A stretch of DNA of 64,000 bases, taken from NCBI GenBank assembly GCA_037833965.1, contig AP031352.1:14426501-14490500 (forward strand), read 5' to 3'. The translations under genes were made by a program, and so were the position numbers. The DNA is from Marchantia polymorpha subsp. ruderalis (lineage: Eukaryota > Streptophyta > Marchantiopsida > Marchantiales > Marchantiaceae). How positions within the stretch are numbered: the stretch's first letter is position 1; each line of letters starts with the position of its first letter. The notes beneath the pieces are model-generated. The model had not been told where the DNA came from and searched no databases. It saw only the letters and a program-made list of their open reading frames with translations. Shown one piece after another: positions 22,080 to 32,784 of this stretch.

Positions 22080-23060
22080 GAATGAGAATGTAAAAGCTTT
22101 TGTTAAGTACTTCAAGAAGTATTGCATAGGAAACAATGAGAGGAAGAAGAATGAGTGGGCTACGATTTTGTCGGATTTTTTTGGAATGATTTAGCTCTCA
22201 AGTGATACAAAGACTACAAGAGGGAGCATTTGGAGGAGTACACCTAGGAGACGTTGATTGAAGACCTGATTGAAAACTTCTTTTCTAATAAAAGTTACAA
22301 AAAGTTGATGTGTGAGATCATCTTCTTGAAACAAGGAGATAAGAAGAAGGTGGAGTCTTATGTAGAGAGAACCAAGAAGTTGAAGTCAAGATACCACATA
22401 GTGTTGAGGAAAGTTGAAAACAAAGTGGATTTTACAATGATGGATATAAGGTCAATGCTCACGAAGAATTTTGTTGGAGGTTTGAAACCAAAAATTCAAA
22501 GTAAGATGAAATATGAGAAACACTCTTCAATGTCTAAAGCCATTTGAATTGCTATTAAAATGGAAGAAAGCTTAGAAGATGATGATTGTAGTTTGATGGC
22601 TAAAGAAATAGCTCTCCATGTTGTAGTAAGATACACTATTCTAAATCTTGCTAGTTCTTCCATCATGACTATTTCTAACAAAGATTTGCAAAATGAGTTG
22701 AAAAATATCATGGAGACTCTAGCTCACCTGAAGATCAATGTGGTACTGTCGTGGGAGAAGATAAAGCAGAATGTAGAAAGAGGCTCTAAGGGGTATAAAT
22801 ATTATCCTTCAAGACAAAATTCACCTCTAGGAAACTTTGCACTTTCTTATTTTAGTTGTGGCGATTTTTTTTTTCAGCAAATTTGTCATAACCCTTGACA
22901 ACATGATGGAGTTTGGCACAACAACAATGCATCGGCCACATCACAAGCCAAGAATAAAGAAGTAGCATCTATTGATGTATTTCCTCATCAATGCATTTTT
23001 GAAAAAGAAGAGAGCTCAAAGTCGAAGGTGGATGCACATGAGAAAAAACGTTTTCTGATT
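22080..23060 (+). pseudogene. Family G gag relic (plus-strand copy)
   Basis: Reads in pieces as 'ENVKAFVKYFKKYCIGNNER', 'EWATILSDFF', 'YVERTKKLKSRYHIVLRK' and 'RSMLTKNFVGGLKPKIQSKM', the capsid part of a gypsy-type gag. The best open piece is 22254-22547. It matches the minus-strand copy at 11.6-11.9 kb closely. A linker to about 23060 ('EVASIDVFPHQCIFEKEESS') also matches that copy, and the frame would continue into the protease part at 24.8 kb but for the solo LTR inserted at 23079. Stops interrupt it, so it is non-functional. Confidence 0.7.
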
Positions 23061-23078
23061 TGCAAATGAGTGAATTTT

Positions 23079-24774
23079 TGTGAGCACAAAAATGCGCTCA
23101 CAAGTCTTTTTAACCTTATGAGAGTTTAAATTTTGGATTTAAGCTCTTGCAAAATTATGCTTGGAGTTTTTTTAAAGTTTTGGCAAGACTAGGAGTTGGT
23201 GTAATGGCTAGGAGGCAAGGGAGTAGGGAGAGTGGAGGCATATATGAGCAGTTTGAGAGGAAAGTCACATCAGTAAAATAAGAAGAAAAAAAAAAGAGGA
23301 TGGGAAGATCCCATCGTGTCGGCCTCGTAATATACAACAGATCAATGCAGTAGAAACTGTGTAAAAGCTTTGAATCCATGTGGTAGCCTAGTTTTTCTTT
23401 TCTTTCTCGAAATAAGAAGTTTAAGAGATCTGATAGAGTAAATCCCTCATATCTTTTTCAATTTGTAACGCCTTGACTTAGTTAGAGTTTTGATTAATAG
23501 AGCTTGACACGCTCGTTCCAACAAGCTCAAGAATTCTTAAAAAAATAAGGAATCACTGAGTTATGAGTGTTGAAAGTGGCTGATACGGATAGGCAAAGGC
23601 GCGGAAGGGTGCCTTCGGCGCAAGGGCCTTCGACGGAAGAGTAAATCCCTCATAACTTTTTCAATTCGTAATTTCTTGAATTAATTAGGGTTTTGATGGA
23701 TAGAGCTCAACACGGTCGTTTCACCGAGCCCAAGAACTCTTGAAACGAATAAAGGATCACTGAGTTATGAGTGTCGAAAGTGACCAATATGGATAGGCAA
23801 AGGCGCGGAAGAGTGCTTTCGGCAGTAGGGTGCCTTCAGCGGTGTGCGGAAGAAGATTTCCTCCGGCGGAAGTCGGCGTGGTCATGAATGTAGAATGTAC
23901 AAGTGTGGGAATCCGCGTGACGGCGAGGCGTGAAGTCAAGCGTGGGAAGCGGGACGGCGGGGCGTGAAGTCGCGCGTGGAAAGCAGGCCGTTACCTATCA
24001 TTGCGAAAACGGCATTCAAGCAGCCTGTGGGTATCTTGGACCTTGGAATTCTGAGAATGAATTTTGGCCTTGTAACAGAGATCTTGCGGGGCCCATATCC
24101 TCGCGATGGAGGGTTAGATGGAGCAGAAATCTGGGGGGGTTTTGGGGCTGTTGAGTGAAGGTGGGCATTTTGTGTGTCCTGGCTGTGAGGGTGTGGGAGA
24201 GGGAGGAAAGGATCACCGTAGAGCTATGTGCGCGAGCGAGAGAGGATTGCTGAGTGGGAGTAAGAGGGCTAAGAGGATCGCTGGAGTGCGGTGGAGAGCC
24301 GTGTGTGTGTCACGGTGAGGGCCGAGTTGAGAGCAGTGTGTGCGAGATCGCTGAGAGGTCATTCGGGGGTGATGGAGAGAGATCTTGAGAGAGAGGGCAG
24401 TGTGCAAGCCGAGAGTATTGCCATAAGGTTGAGCGAGAGAGTGTATGCGAGAGCTGAGTGCTCGCTGAGAGGGCCGAGGTTATTGAGAGGGCCGAGAGTA
24501 TTGCGGGATCGAGAGTGAGTTGATTGCTGAGAGGAGGCATCTGAGCGAAGCGCTACTGTGTGTGAAGATCGCTGTCGGAAGAACTGTCACCTAACTTCGT
24601 ACGAGGCAACGTGTTCGCGAGATGGCACTCATTAGAAATATACTTAGAAAACACTTGAATACACTTAGAAGGCTAGGTTTGAAGTACATGATTTGAGAAT
24701 TGAGAAGTTAGATTATGGGAGCTCGAACCTCCACCTAGATTACAAACGCTGAAGGTGGGGAGTTTCGGCTCACA
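23079..24774 (+). mobile_element. Solo LTR of family E with target duplication
   Basis: A 1,696-bp unit, TGTGAGCACA...GGCTCACA, flanked by the perfect 5-bp duplication ATTTT (23074-23078 and 24775-24779). Family G sequence continues directly across it when compared with the minus-strand copy near 10.75-10.88 kb. This is therefore a solo LTR, left by LTR-LTR recombination of a family E element. It has two D units (about 23.44 and 23.64 kb) against three in copy 1. Its G-rich 3' part (24.1-24.6 kb) is full of GAGAG/GTGTG strings. Confidence 0.85.
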
Positions 24775-24799
24775 ATTTTGATGGAGTATATGCTAAGTC

Positions 24800-25383
24800 C
24801 TAGTACTCAATCAAGTGGAGTGAGTCAACTCACTCCACTTGATTCCAACCAAGAGTACCAAGAAAAAATTTGGGCATGGATAACTTTTTCATTTTGTATT
24901 TTCAAGTTAAGAATGACGTGATGGAGGATGTAGGAAGTAAGAAGGCCAATGAAACAATTGGTTAGCTCATCGCTTTGAATCCATCCATATGAAAAGAGTT
25001 GAAAGGAGACCTTAGCTCCACAAGAACCAAGAAGCAAAGATCCAAGGAAAAATCTCACATGACAAATATAGGAGTTGGTGTGATGGATGCTGTTGCTTTG
25101 GACATATATACAAATGCTTCAAAGATCAAAGTGAAGATCAATGAACATGATGTATCATATGTGCCGGTAGATGGTGATTCTGTTGTAAATGCAATGTGTG
25201 AAAGATTGTTGATGAAGTTGGGGATGCGATATCAAATAACTTCTAATATAATTGTTGGTATGGCCAACAAACAAAAGGTAAAACCACTTGATGTGGTTGA
25301 CAAAGTTGTGATAGGTGTGAGAGGAATTCAAACCTTGCTTTCTTTTCAAGTACTTAAGGAAGTTAGTTACGATTGTTGTTAGG
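24800..25383 (+). pseudogene. Family G protease relic (plus-strand copy)
   Basis: Continues the gag relic after the solo LTR. The open part 24999-25382 reads 'NASKIKVKINEHD', then 'VPVDGDSVVNAMCERLLMKL' and 'MANKQKVKPLDVVDKVVIGV'. This is the plant gypsy retropepsin type, usually D-G-G/S-x-VN...L..LG, with the catalytic Asp kept in 'VDGDSVVN'. It aligns with 10.19-10.76 kb on the other strand. The frame stops at 25383, and reverse transcriptase does not follow, so the element is truncated here. A short perfect palindrome (arms 24809-24825 and 24828-24844) lies in its linker. Confidence 0.7.
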
Positions 25384-25990
25384 AGGTAACGATCAGTCCG
25401 GAGTTTGCAGGACTGTAACTTTTGGGCTAACTTTCACTCATGTTTTACTCAGATGACTTTGCTGTAACTCATTGTGAGCTTTTAACTTCCACGCTTAGCG
25501 ATGTAGTCTGGGTGGAAGTTCAAGCCAACATATCTAACTACTCTAGTCACTACCCCTCTCTCTTCTCTTTCCAAATCCCACAAAACACCAACTGTAGATA
25601 TTGCAGCTCATGTAGTTGCATAAGAAAAGTTTCGTAACCCCTATGAGATTACTCTTCCAAGGTGAAGAGTCGTACTCAAAGGCATAACACTCACTCTCAA
25701 CACATCATCTATCGTTGCTTCAATGTCAACACGATTGTGAAGAAATTTCCTAAACTCCACCAAAAACCAACTGTAGGAAAAGAGAGCAAACAACAAACTG
25801 AACAACTCGGGGCCACACCATTGATGCACCCGACTATAACCTTCCAGCACCCGTAGTCGCCAGCCTGCCAGGTCAACCCTAACCTGATCTCTGGAATCCT
25901 TCGAATCTGAGAGACAGCCAAGCACCTGACACCTGACATGCTATCATCCATACCCTTATCTACTAATCTTCCAAACGAACTTTCCACATT
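25384..25990. other. Unassigned stretch
   Basis: Begins exactly where the family G protease relic is cut off. No coding motif or repeat shared elsewhere in the window was recognised. Confidence 0.4.
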
Positions 25991-25993
25991 CCA

Positions 25994-26029
25994 TGGTAAT
26001 GGTAAATGGTAAATGGTAAATGGTAAATA
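25994..26029. repeat. (TGGTAAA)n heptamer repeat
   Basis: About four perfect copies of a 7-base unit, with one degenerate copy at the left. On the minus strand it reads (TTTACCA)n. It is not the plant telomere repeat TTTAGGG. Confidence 0.9.
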
Positions 26030-26405
26030 GATCAAGCCCGTGGGACCCAAAGGGTCAAAAGGCTAAAAAACACAATACAAACAATCCAACTCCAAACTAG
26101 GAGAGAACCAAAAGAACCCCCTAGCTAGTGCCCAAAGCACTAGAATGGTGGAGAGACAGCCAAGCACCATCAGTGAAAAAATTGAGAAGGGTTCAAGCAT
26201 GTCTCAATCCCAATCAGAGGACATCCACCACCTTACGCAAATCTTCACCTTGGGCCACCAGAAGAGACTCCTTGGTGATCACCTTGTGGCTAAGTTCAAG
26301 ATACTCCAGATGCGCTACGAGCTTCTCATACTCACCGCCATAGTCTTCTTTGGAGTCGATATCACCATAGTTGCTCGAATATTGGTTCCAACCATCATCA
26401 CTCAT
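25994..26405 (-). mobile_element. Possible 3' end of a non-LTR retrotransposon
   Basis: On the minus strand a short open frame (26405-26214, 63 codons, starting MSDDGWNQYSS) ends, followed by about 180 bases of T/G-rich untranslated sequence including 'TTTTGACCCTTTGGGTCCCA' and then a terminal (TTTACCA)n array. Many plant LINEs end in such a simple repeat after a similar T-rich tail. No reverse transcriptase motif is visible upstream, so the class is a guess. The peptide itself is hydrophilic and could instead be a gag-type N-terminus. Confidence 0.25.
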
Positions 26406-26409
26406 AGTT

Positions 26410-28657
26410 CACAGTTACAATATCCTGCTGATCCACGCGGCGCCCTAGAGGAAAGCCTACGCACAATCTACGCTTGCCCTTCGCATTGCTAAGACCTAGT
26501 AAAAACCGCCGGATCAATCGTGTACTCCCACGCCTCTCCTTTTCACTTGAATCACATACCCCAAGGCTCCACCAGCACACCCTTTACCATGCCTTGCTAT
26601 TCTCTACGGCGTTGCATTCGGGTTAGCACCCGCCCTTCATTTCTTCTTCCAGTTTTCATTTATGCCCTTAAAACGTTCTAGATTTCTGCGTTCCCAACCT
26701 GACCATTCTTCAATTACCGTCTCTCACTTGATCCACTCGCTAAATCATCTGCCGCCCGATCGACCAGCTACTACGTCCGCCTTCGTTCTCCTCTGCATCA
26801 CGGATTCACCGTATCCAAAATCTCCCAGGTACTGCGTCTCCGCTATCATGCTGCGTTTCCAAGGCGTCCATCCATTCATCAACTCTCCTCTCTCCCTCTT
26901 CCTCTCTTGCGCGCGCACACACACAAACTCAAACAATCTCTAGTCTCATTTCAACCACACTTGACCTTTGTGACTTGGATCTTAGCTGTCTAGGCCGACA
27001 TCCATCGATCCTAGAACATTCCTTCGTGCTATACCCTGGAGAAAGAAAAGGAGAGCGCTCCAAACAACAACACCACCACGCAACGCTCGCTCACTCTTGC
27101 CAGCCAGCCTCTCTCTCTCTCTCCAAGGTCTCGAGGGCATGCAAAGTTCCCCTTCCGTCTAGCCTCGTCCTCCTCTTCCTCTTCGTCGTACTACGACTCG
27201 AGCTTCATCGGTGGGCCTGGCTCTAGCTCCTCTCGCTTTAACCAGGTCGTTTGTGACAGTGCTGTGATTATGACAACACTCCCTTAGAAATCAGTCTTGG
27301 TCTGTCTAAATCTCCTACACCTACCATACGTTCTGATTTATGCACAGTGAAGCAAAATAGTGAGCAATATTCGAAACGTGTATCGCCTAAGTGTAATTTA
27401 CTCCTATGCTTCTGTATCTGAGAAAAAGTGAACCACTAAGAAGAATCGGTCGAAGACAAAAATTCTGCATTTGCAAATAATCGTCAGGTCCTGCGTTCCT
27501 CTCGAATCTACCCTAACCACCTAGAAGTTTCTCTCCAATTGGAAATCTATCAAACACAACGACACTATCGTACACCTTCCTGTGCTTTGGAAAGCAAGTG
27601 CTTGATGAAGTCTTATACTGTGAACAAGTAATGACGAGTTACTCAATCCAAGTAAACTCTTGGTTGGTATCCGCTTGTAAATTTCCACATGTTTGAAGTA
27701 AAGTCATGCCAATATGAACAAAACACCTTCAGGCCTCACGCATGGTTGTGCCCACGCCTATCCGCTGCAATAACTCCATCGTCAATTTACTCCTTCCACC
27801 TCGTGTACTCTTCCTATAGCTCTTGCTTTCTTCTCTTATCCTTATGCCACGGCAGCTTCAATTGCCAATGCCATGGAGACCACTACGTCATCTTGGGAGG
27901 AACATTCAATGCAGCGTGCTGCTGCTGCATCCACGAATCAACCTGCTGCCGCATTGACGTCTTTCACTTAAGGATTTGCATCCTCAATCCAAAATATTCT
28001 ACCTTGCTATCGAGAAACAACAACAACAACACCACCACTCATCTCGTATCGTCGTTCAAACCACTTTCTTGATGCTTCAAAAAGTTATGTGGCACGTCGA
28101 ACACAAAGCTCCACATCAAGGCGCTCGCTCCTTCTATTTCCGTTGACATTTCCAACAACCAAAGGTACATTGGCCAAAACTATGCTTGATTTGTTGCTTT
28201 TTTGCTCCTCAATTGATTGGTTTGACCACCCTTTGCTTGTTAGTCCCTTCTTCATTACCGCGTGATTCTTTGGGTTTTTGCAAGCTCGCATTTTCCCGTT
28301 GTCTACAAATTCTCTGTCGCAAGCTTGCACTTCTTAGACCCCAAATGTGAACACTCAAGCACTCGCAATTCCTCGTCGTTCCCACTGTCAATAATTTCAT
28401 TTGTTCGTCTGTGGTGCGTCTTCTTCTTCTAGGCAGACCTCCAGCGCTGCTCCGCTCCCCTCGACGTTCCTTGATGCTTCTCTTACCGAGACAAGGCCAC
28501 TATCATCATCAAGTGCAGCAGGCTGCTTTCACGCCCCGCCTTCGAGCACTTGGTTCTTGGTTTTTGACACAAACTCAAGAAGCCTTCTACGTAACTGTCT
28601 CCTCTACCTATCCGTCTTAACACACATAACATATAAAGTACCTAACATTTTGCTAAT
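26410..28657. other. Unassigned, moderately GC-rich stretch
   Basis: Contains a short CT run (27112-27124) and a CAA run (about 28017-28034), but no coding motif. Frames on both strands are short; the longest (27689-28072, plus) is Cys/Ser-rich without recognisable structure. It ends at the family F copy that starts at 28658. Confidence 0.4.
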
Positions 28658-29230
28658 TGTAATGACAGACAAATACCAAAATGGAGCATAATGGTACAAA
28701 TCCGATCCCATGAGGACAGAAAAAACCACAAAAGTCACGATTTGTCACAGATTAGCATCATATTAAGGAGTTTTACTTCTTAGGCCAATGCCACTGCCAG
28801 AAGACACAACCAAGCTAGAGCCGAAGATCCGCAGAGTAGTGCGTAATCACACTCACAACCTTAAACTTTTCTAGTCAACACCTGTGGGAATCGCTTGGGA
28901 ATCCACACTCATATTTAAGGGGGAAAACTTCCTAGCATTGCGTACATGCCGACATGAATTTGCTTAAATCCCAAGGAGCATTCAACTACTCAAAACATTC
29001 AAGCTAAATACTTGCAACCCCCGATGCGGTAACTTTGATAAACATGAGCGCACTGTGTTCGATGTCTGGATCACACACCAGCATAGAGACACGCAGTGGA
29101 TGCATGTTTACAGTCAAGACAAGCCAATTGACAAAAAAGTTCCCAAGGAAAGAGCCTTGGACCTCTTTATTCACAATGGCAACTCTGGAACATCAACCGC
29201 TTGAGGCTCGGTCTCAGGGGCTATGCCGTC

Positions 29231-31769
29231 CTATGTAGCGGTTATGATGTCATCATAACTTACATCTTCTCCTATCCTACACAACACATTTACAATCTCT
29301 ACTTCTACATTCTGGCGCGCCTCATTCAATCCCTCTGAAAACGAATTAACTAACTCTACAATCTGTTTGTGTCCTGCGGATCCACTGGTCTTGGTGCTCA
29401 TCAACCGTCGCTCGAGCGAATCTAGCTTCAACCACTTCACCGTCTGCAATTCCCACATCGCGAATCCGTTCAGACACCTCTCTAAACGCAACTTCAACTA
29501 GTCAGTTGACTCGTCCCGTAGCTGACGGAAGGCCTCCTGTACCTTCTCCATTCTCCTTTGCGACTCTTGCGATCTCATGTCTGCTCTGCCTAACTACTCC
29601 CCCAACCGTCGGCATTCAGATTCAACCTTCAATTTACATTCGACCTCCGAAGACTTGGCCGATTCGCAATCTGCCAATTTCTTGGCCCAATTCGCCAACT
29701 CTTCTTCATGCTTCTGGACTCCCTCCGCCAGACTCGCTGATAACTCCTCCGCACGTCGGAATTCCATTTCACACTTACCCGCAATCTCTGAAATCTTGTT
29801 ACGAATATCTTCTTCCGCCGTCTTTGCCTCTGGAATTTTTCCCCGAAGTTCTTCGGCGATACGAACTTCTTCGGCTCTTCGGGTCTCCAACTTAGCAAGT
29901 TCTTTGACATGCTTCTTCTCTCGCTTTTCCGCAGTTGTGATCAGCCGCTCCGATCGTTTGACTGCCTCATCGTAGCTTCTCTGGATTTCTCCAACCTCGT
30001 GAGCAAATCCGCTGTCATCTTCTGCCCATTCTTTAGAAACGCGAAGTCCGCCACAGGTTTCCTCCAACTCTACAGACCGTCCGGATTCCTTTGCTAAATT
30101 CAGTTGCAGCATCTCGCACTCGATCTCCTTCTCCCGAAGTTGGGCTTCTCGCTCCTTCAATGCCGCTTTCGCTGCCGTACACTCGACTGACAAGATTGCA
30201 GCTCGCTCCCATGCCATTTCAGTCGTGGAATCCCACTCCCTCTTCACCGCTTCTACTCTCTTAAGCTGCGTACTATTCCTCACCATTTCTACATAGAATC
30301 CTACCTCCTTGGACACAACGTACTTCTCTCTCTTCCTGTCCAGATATTTCAATAGAGGAACCACTCTGTCTTGTATTCAGTTGGAAAAGGTGATCTCTAC
30401 CCTCTTCGATTCCTCCTCCGAAGTCTTCTTCTCTTCTTCGGGTCTCACATCTTCCACAAGATGACGGTAATGTAATGTCCGCGGCATCTACCATCGTTCC
30501 TCTAACCTGCGCAACAACCTGCTCAAGTATTTCGTCATTGAGTGTAAGCTCCTTCACAAGTTCTTCGCTTGTCTTTGGTTGAGGTATTTCCTCACTCCCC
30601 ACAGACCGTGTCCGCTCCGAAGACAAAGAATTTGGACTTACCATGTCCGTTCCCTCCTTGGTACGTATGCTGGAACTTCAGTTAGTACCCCCGAAGGTTC
30701 TTTGATCTCCATAGGCTGTGTCGACTCGCCAACTACGACTTCGGATGTACTCACAATTGGAGCACCTGTCTTTTCCACGCTACTATCCGATACTTCGGTT
30801 ACCACCAATCCTCGACTCACCTTCCTCTTTGGTCTCGCGCGAGTTCTTGACTGCCTGATTACTTCTACCTCCGTTTCAGCTCTTCTGACCTCTAGAGCCA
30901 AATCTCCCTCGTCATCACTCACCACTTTTCTTCTCTTTGCCAATCGCCGTTCTGGCCTCTCCCGATTTGACAGAACGTCCACTTGAAACCTCCTCGAGCT
31001 GTCGTCTGCGGTGAGATTGAGGGTTGACGGTTATCGTCTTCGGTCCCTTCACTAGACTCAGCTGTCAAGATTTTCCGTTCCCTCGGAAATTGCTTCTCCT
31101 CCTCCCTTGTAAGCAAACCCATACCTCGATAGAAAATCACAAGGAAGGGAGTCAGATGATTGACTAACGGTTCCGTTCACCGGGAGCTTGCATTCACCCA
31201 AACAAGATCGTAAAAGATTCTTGCCCAATGTACTCTCTGTCCATTCAAGATTCGCTCGAAGAACCCTACTTGCCAGGCCGTCACATACGTCATGCGCGCC
31301 GGTCGCAAGATATGCATAATCCCCAGTGCAATCGCCCGTCTCTTCGGATCGTAGTAGTCGGCGGTCTTCCATCCATTTGTCCCCTACCTCCCAGAACTCA
31401 AGAGTGGCTCGTAAGAGATTTTTTTTGTGCGCTAGCGTGGTTTTTTTTGTGCGCTAGAGTAGCGTGGGACTTACGTCCCACGCTACTCTTTTCGAACAAG
31501 AGATCCCCGTCGCTACCTGCGCACAGTCCCATCACCTTCGCCCAATGCTCAATTGTCCACAGCATGGGATTACCTCGGAGATCCTCGCCCTCAGTCTCGT
31601 TCTTAACCATAATCTCCTTGCAGATACTCGCCGAGATGCAATTCCACTTCCACAAAAGGAAATCGAGACGCAATTCGCTCAGTTTGCGCCTGAAGGGTCG
31701 TAATTCCTCGTAGGACACCTTCAAGGAAATCAATTTCCGCACCTTATCACTCTTCTTGGGCGGCGCCAT
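29231..31769 (-). pseudogene. Family F protein: N-terminal domain plus coiled coil
   Basis: The start is ATG at 31769 ('MAPPKKSDKVRKLI'). The N-terminal part has 'LDFLLWKWN', 'MLWTIEHW', 'LCAGSDGDLLFEK', then after a disrupting hairpin 'GIMHILRPARMTYVTAWQVG', 'VHWARIF', 'NHLTPF' and 'FYRGMGLLTREEEKQFP'. A Lys/Arg- and Ser/Glu-rich linker follows (30982-30638), then a long Glu/Lys/Arg coiled coil (30364-29594, 256 codons) and a C-terminal piece 'RLERCLNGFAMWELQTVKWL' (29497-29231). Several frameshifts and stops separate these parts. The order recurs in F2, F4 and the variant at 47.0 kb. I recognise no enzyme; a role resembling plant transposon-associated domains is a weak guess. Confidence 0.7.
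31419..31489. repeat. Direct repeat and perfect hairpin interrupting F1
   Basis: A 17-base string of eight T followed by GTGCGCTAG occurs twice (31419 and 31441, period 22). Right after it is a perfect palindrome with 15-bp arms (31456-31470 and 31475-31489) and a 4-base loop. Copy F2 has ordinary coding sequence here, so this is an insertion that broke the F1 frame. Confidence 0.85.
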
Positions 31770-32189
31770 GTATCCAATTCGCGTCTTCACTGCTAGCAAG
31801 GTCAATCGATTCCGCTCTCTCTCACTCTCGCTCGTTCTTGCTCGATATCGCAATGTCGGCGCTAATGCTCCTAGTAATGCCCTTACCCTTGATGCCCTAA
31901 CATTGCCTCCTCCAGTAGAATTCTCGACGCGTGCAAACGTTGTCTGGCCCGTTGCGCAATTCAAATTGATTCCAATGTCTTCGCCGAAGACGCAACTCTT
32001 GCACTGTCTAGAAAAGGCAGCGTCGAATATCCGAAGATCTTCGGCCGTAGGCGAATACTAACTAATCCTATCATAACTCCTCAAAAGTTACTCATTCTAA
32101 CTCATACGGCTACTTTCTACACAAATCTATTTAAGTTTTGTTGATTTTTAAAGAAAAACAAAAAAACTAGGCACCACACTAACACTATC

Positions 32190-32784
32190 CAGTGAATTAT
32201 TTATTTTCTCTTTGAATGTTCTAATATATTATACTCTCCCTATTTAGTCCTAAGTCAAAAAGTTAGCACACAATAGAGCTCACACTCATCCTGGTTCTAG
32301 TATACTAGAATGATCCCTCATGATCATGTCCCAAACAACCTTTCACACATTCACTCAATTCATCACTCAAATTCACCCACACATTGACACTCCAAGATAG
32401 TGAAACCTCACTACTTCATTGATGAAACATTTTTCTACACAATGGACTCTTCAAACTTGCTTGAGAGTCTCTCATCTAACTCTCTACTTATACTACCTTG
32501 AGAAGTTATCATAGTAACATGTGATAATTCTACTTCAACTTACTTTCACTAAGATAAACCTTCGTAAGTTTGACTAACTATCCATACGTGGCAACATGCC
32601 ATTGGCCTACCTAAACTTTCTAGAAGCTTTTCAATTCCGAGGTTAAGGTGGCGACATACTATTGTAGGCTTTCGAACTTCTAGAAGCTTTCCTTGCCTTT
32701 AAGTCAATATTGGTCTTGGTGTAACCAATGATCTTCTATACACTAAGTCAAACTAATCAACTCTAATCTTGTAGTCAAAAGTCT
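32190..32784 (-). repeat. Family B LTR-like repeat, partial, reverse orientation
   Basis: The complement shares the family B order: 'CTTGAGAAGTTATCATAGTA', 'CAACATGCCATTGGCCTACC', 'TTCTAGAAGC' and 'TAGTCAAAAGTCTTG'. It sits exactly between the 5' ends of F1 (minus) and F2 (plus), so two family F copies point away from each other across it. Confidence 0.6.

Larger units (their letters stand above)
28658..32178 (-). mobile_element. Family F repeat, copy F1 (3.5 kb, unclassified)
   Basis: Read on the minus strand it begins TGTGGTGCCTAG (ending at 32178) and ends ...TATTTGTCTGTCATTACA (28658). The same start is found at 32785 (F2) and 35109 (F3), and the same end near 53402 (F4). Flanks are CTAAT and CTAAC, possibly a 5-bp duplication with one change. 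TG...CA ends plus a 5-bp duplication are what retroviral-type integrase leaves, yet no LTR pair, primer site or pol is seen. It encodes the protein described at 29231-31769. About 500 bases of AT-rich non-coding tail follow the last frame. Confidence 0.55.

Noticed and set aside
23079-24774. Initial reading of the two family E LTRs as the pair of one element enclosing 21813-23078
   Set aside because: The second LTR has its own perfect ATTTT duplication and family G coding sequence continues across it, so it is an independent solo insertion.
29506-29975. Plus-strand frames opposite the family F coiled coil
   Set aside because: Antisense shadows of a Glu/Lys/Arg-rich frame, which produces open Ser/Leu/Phe-rich complements.
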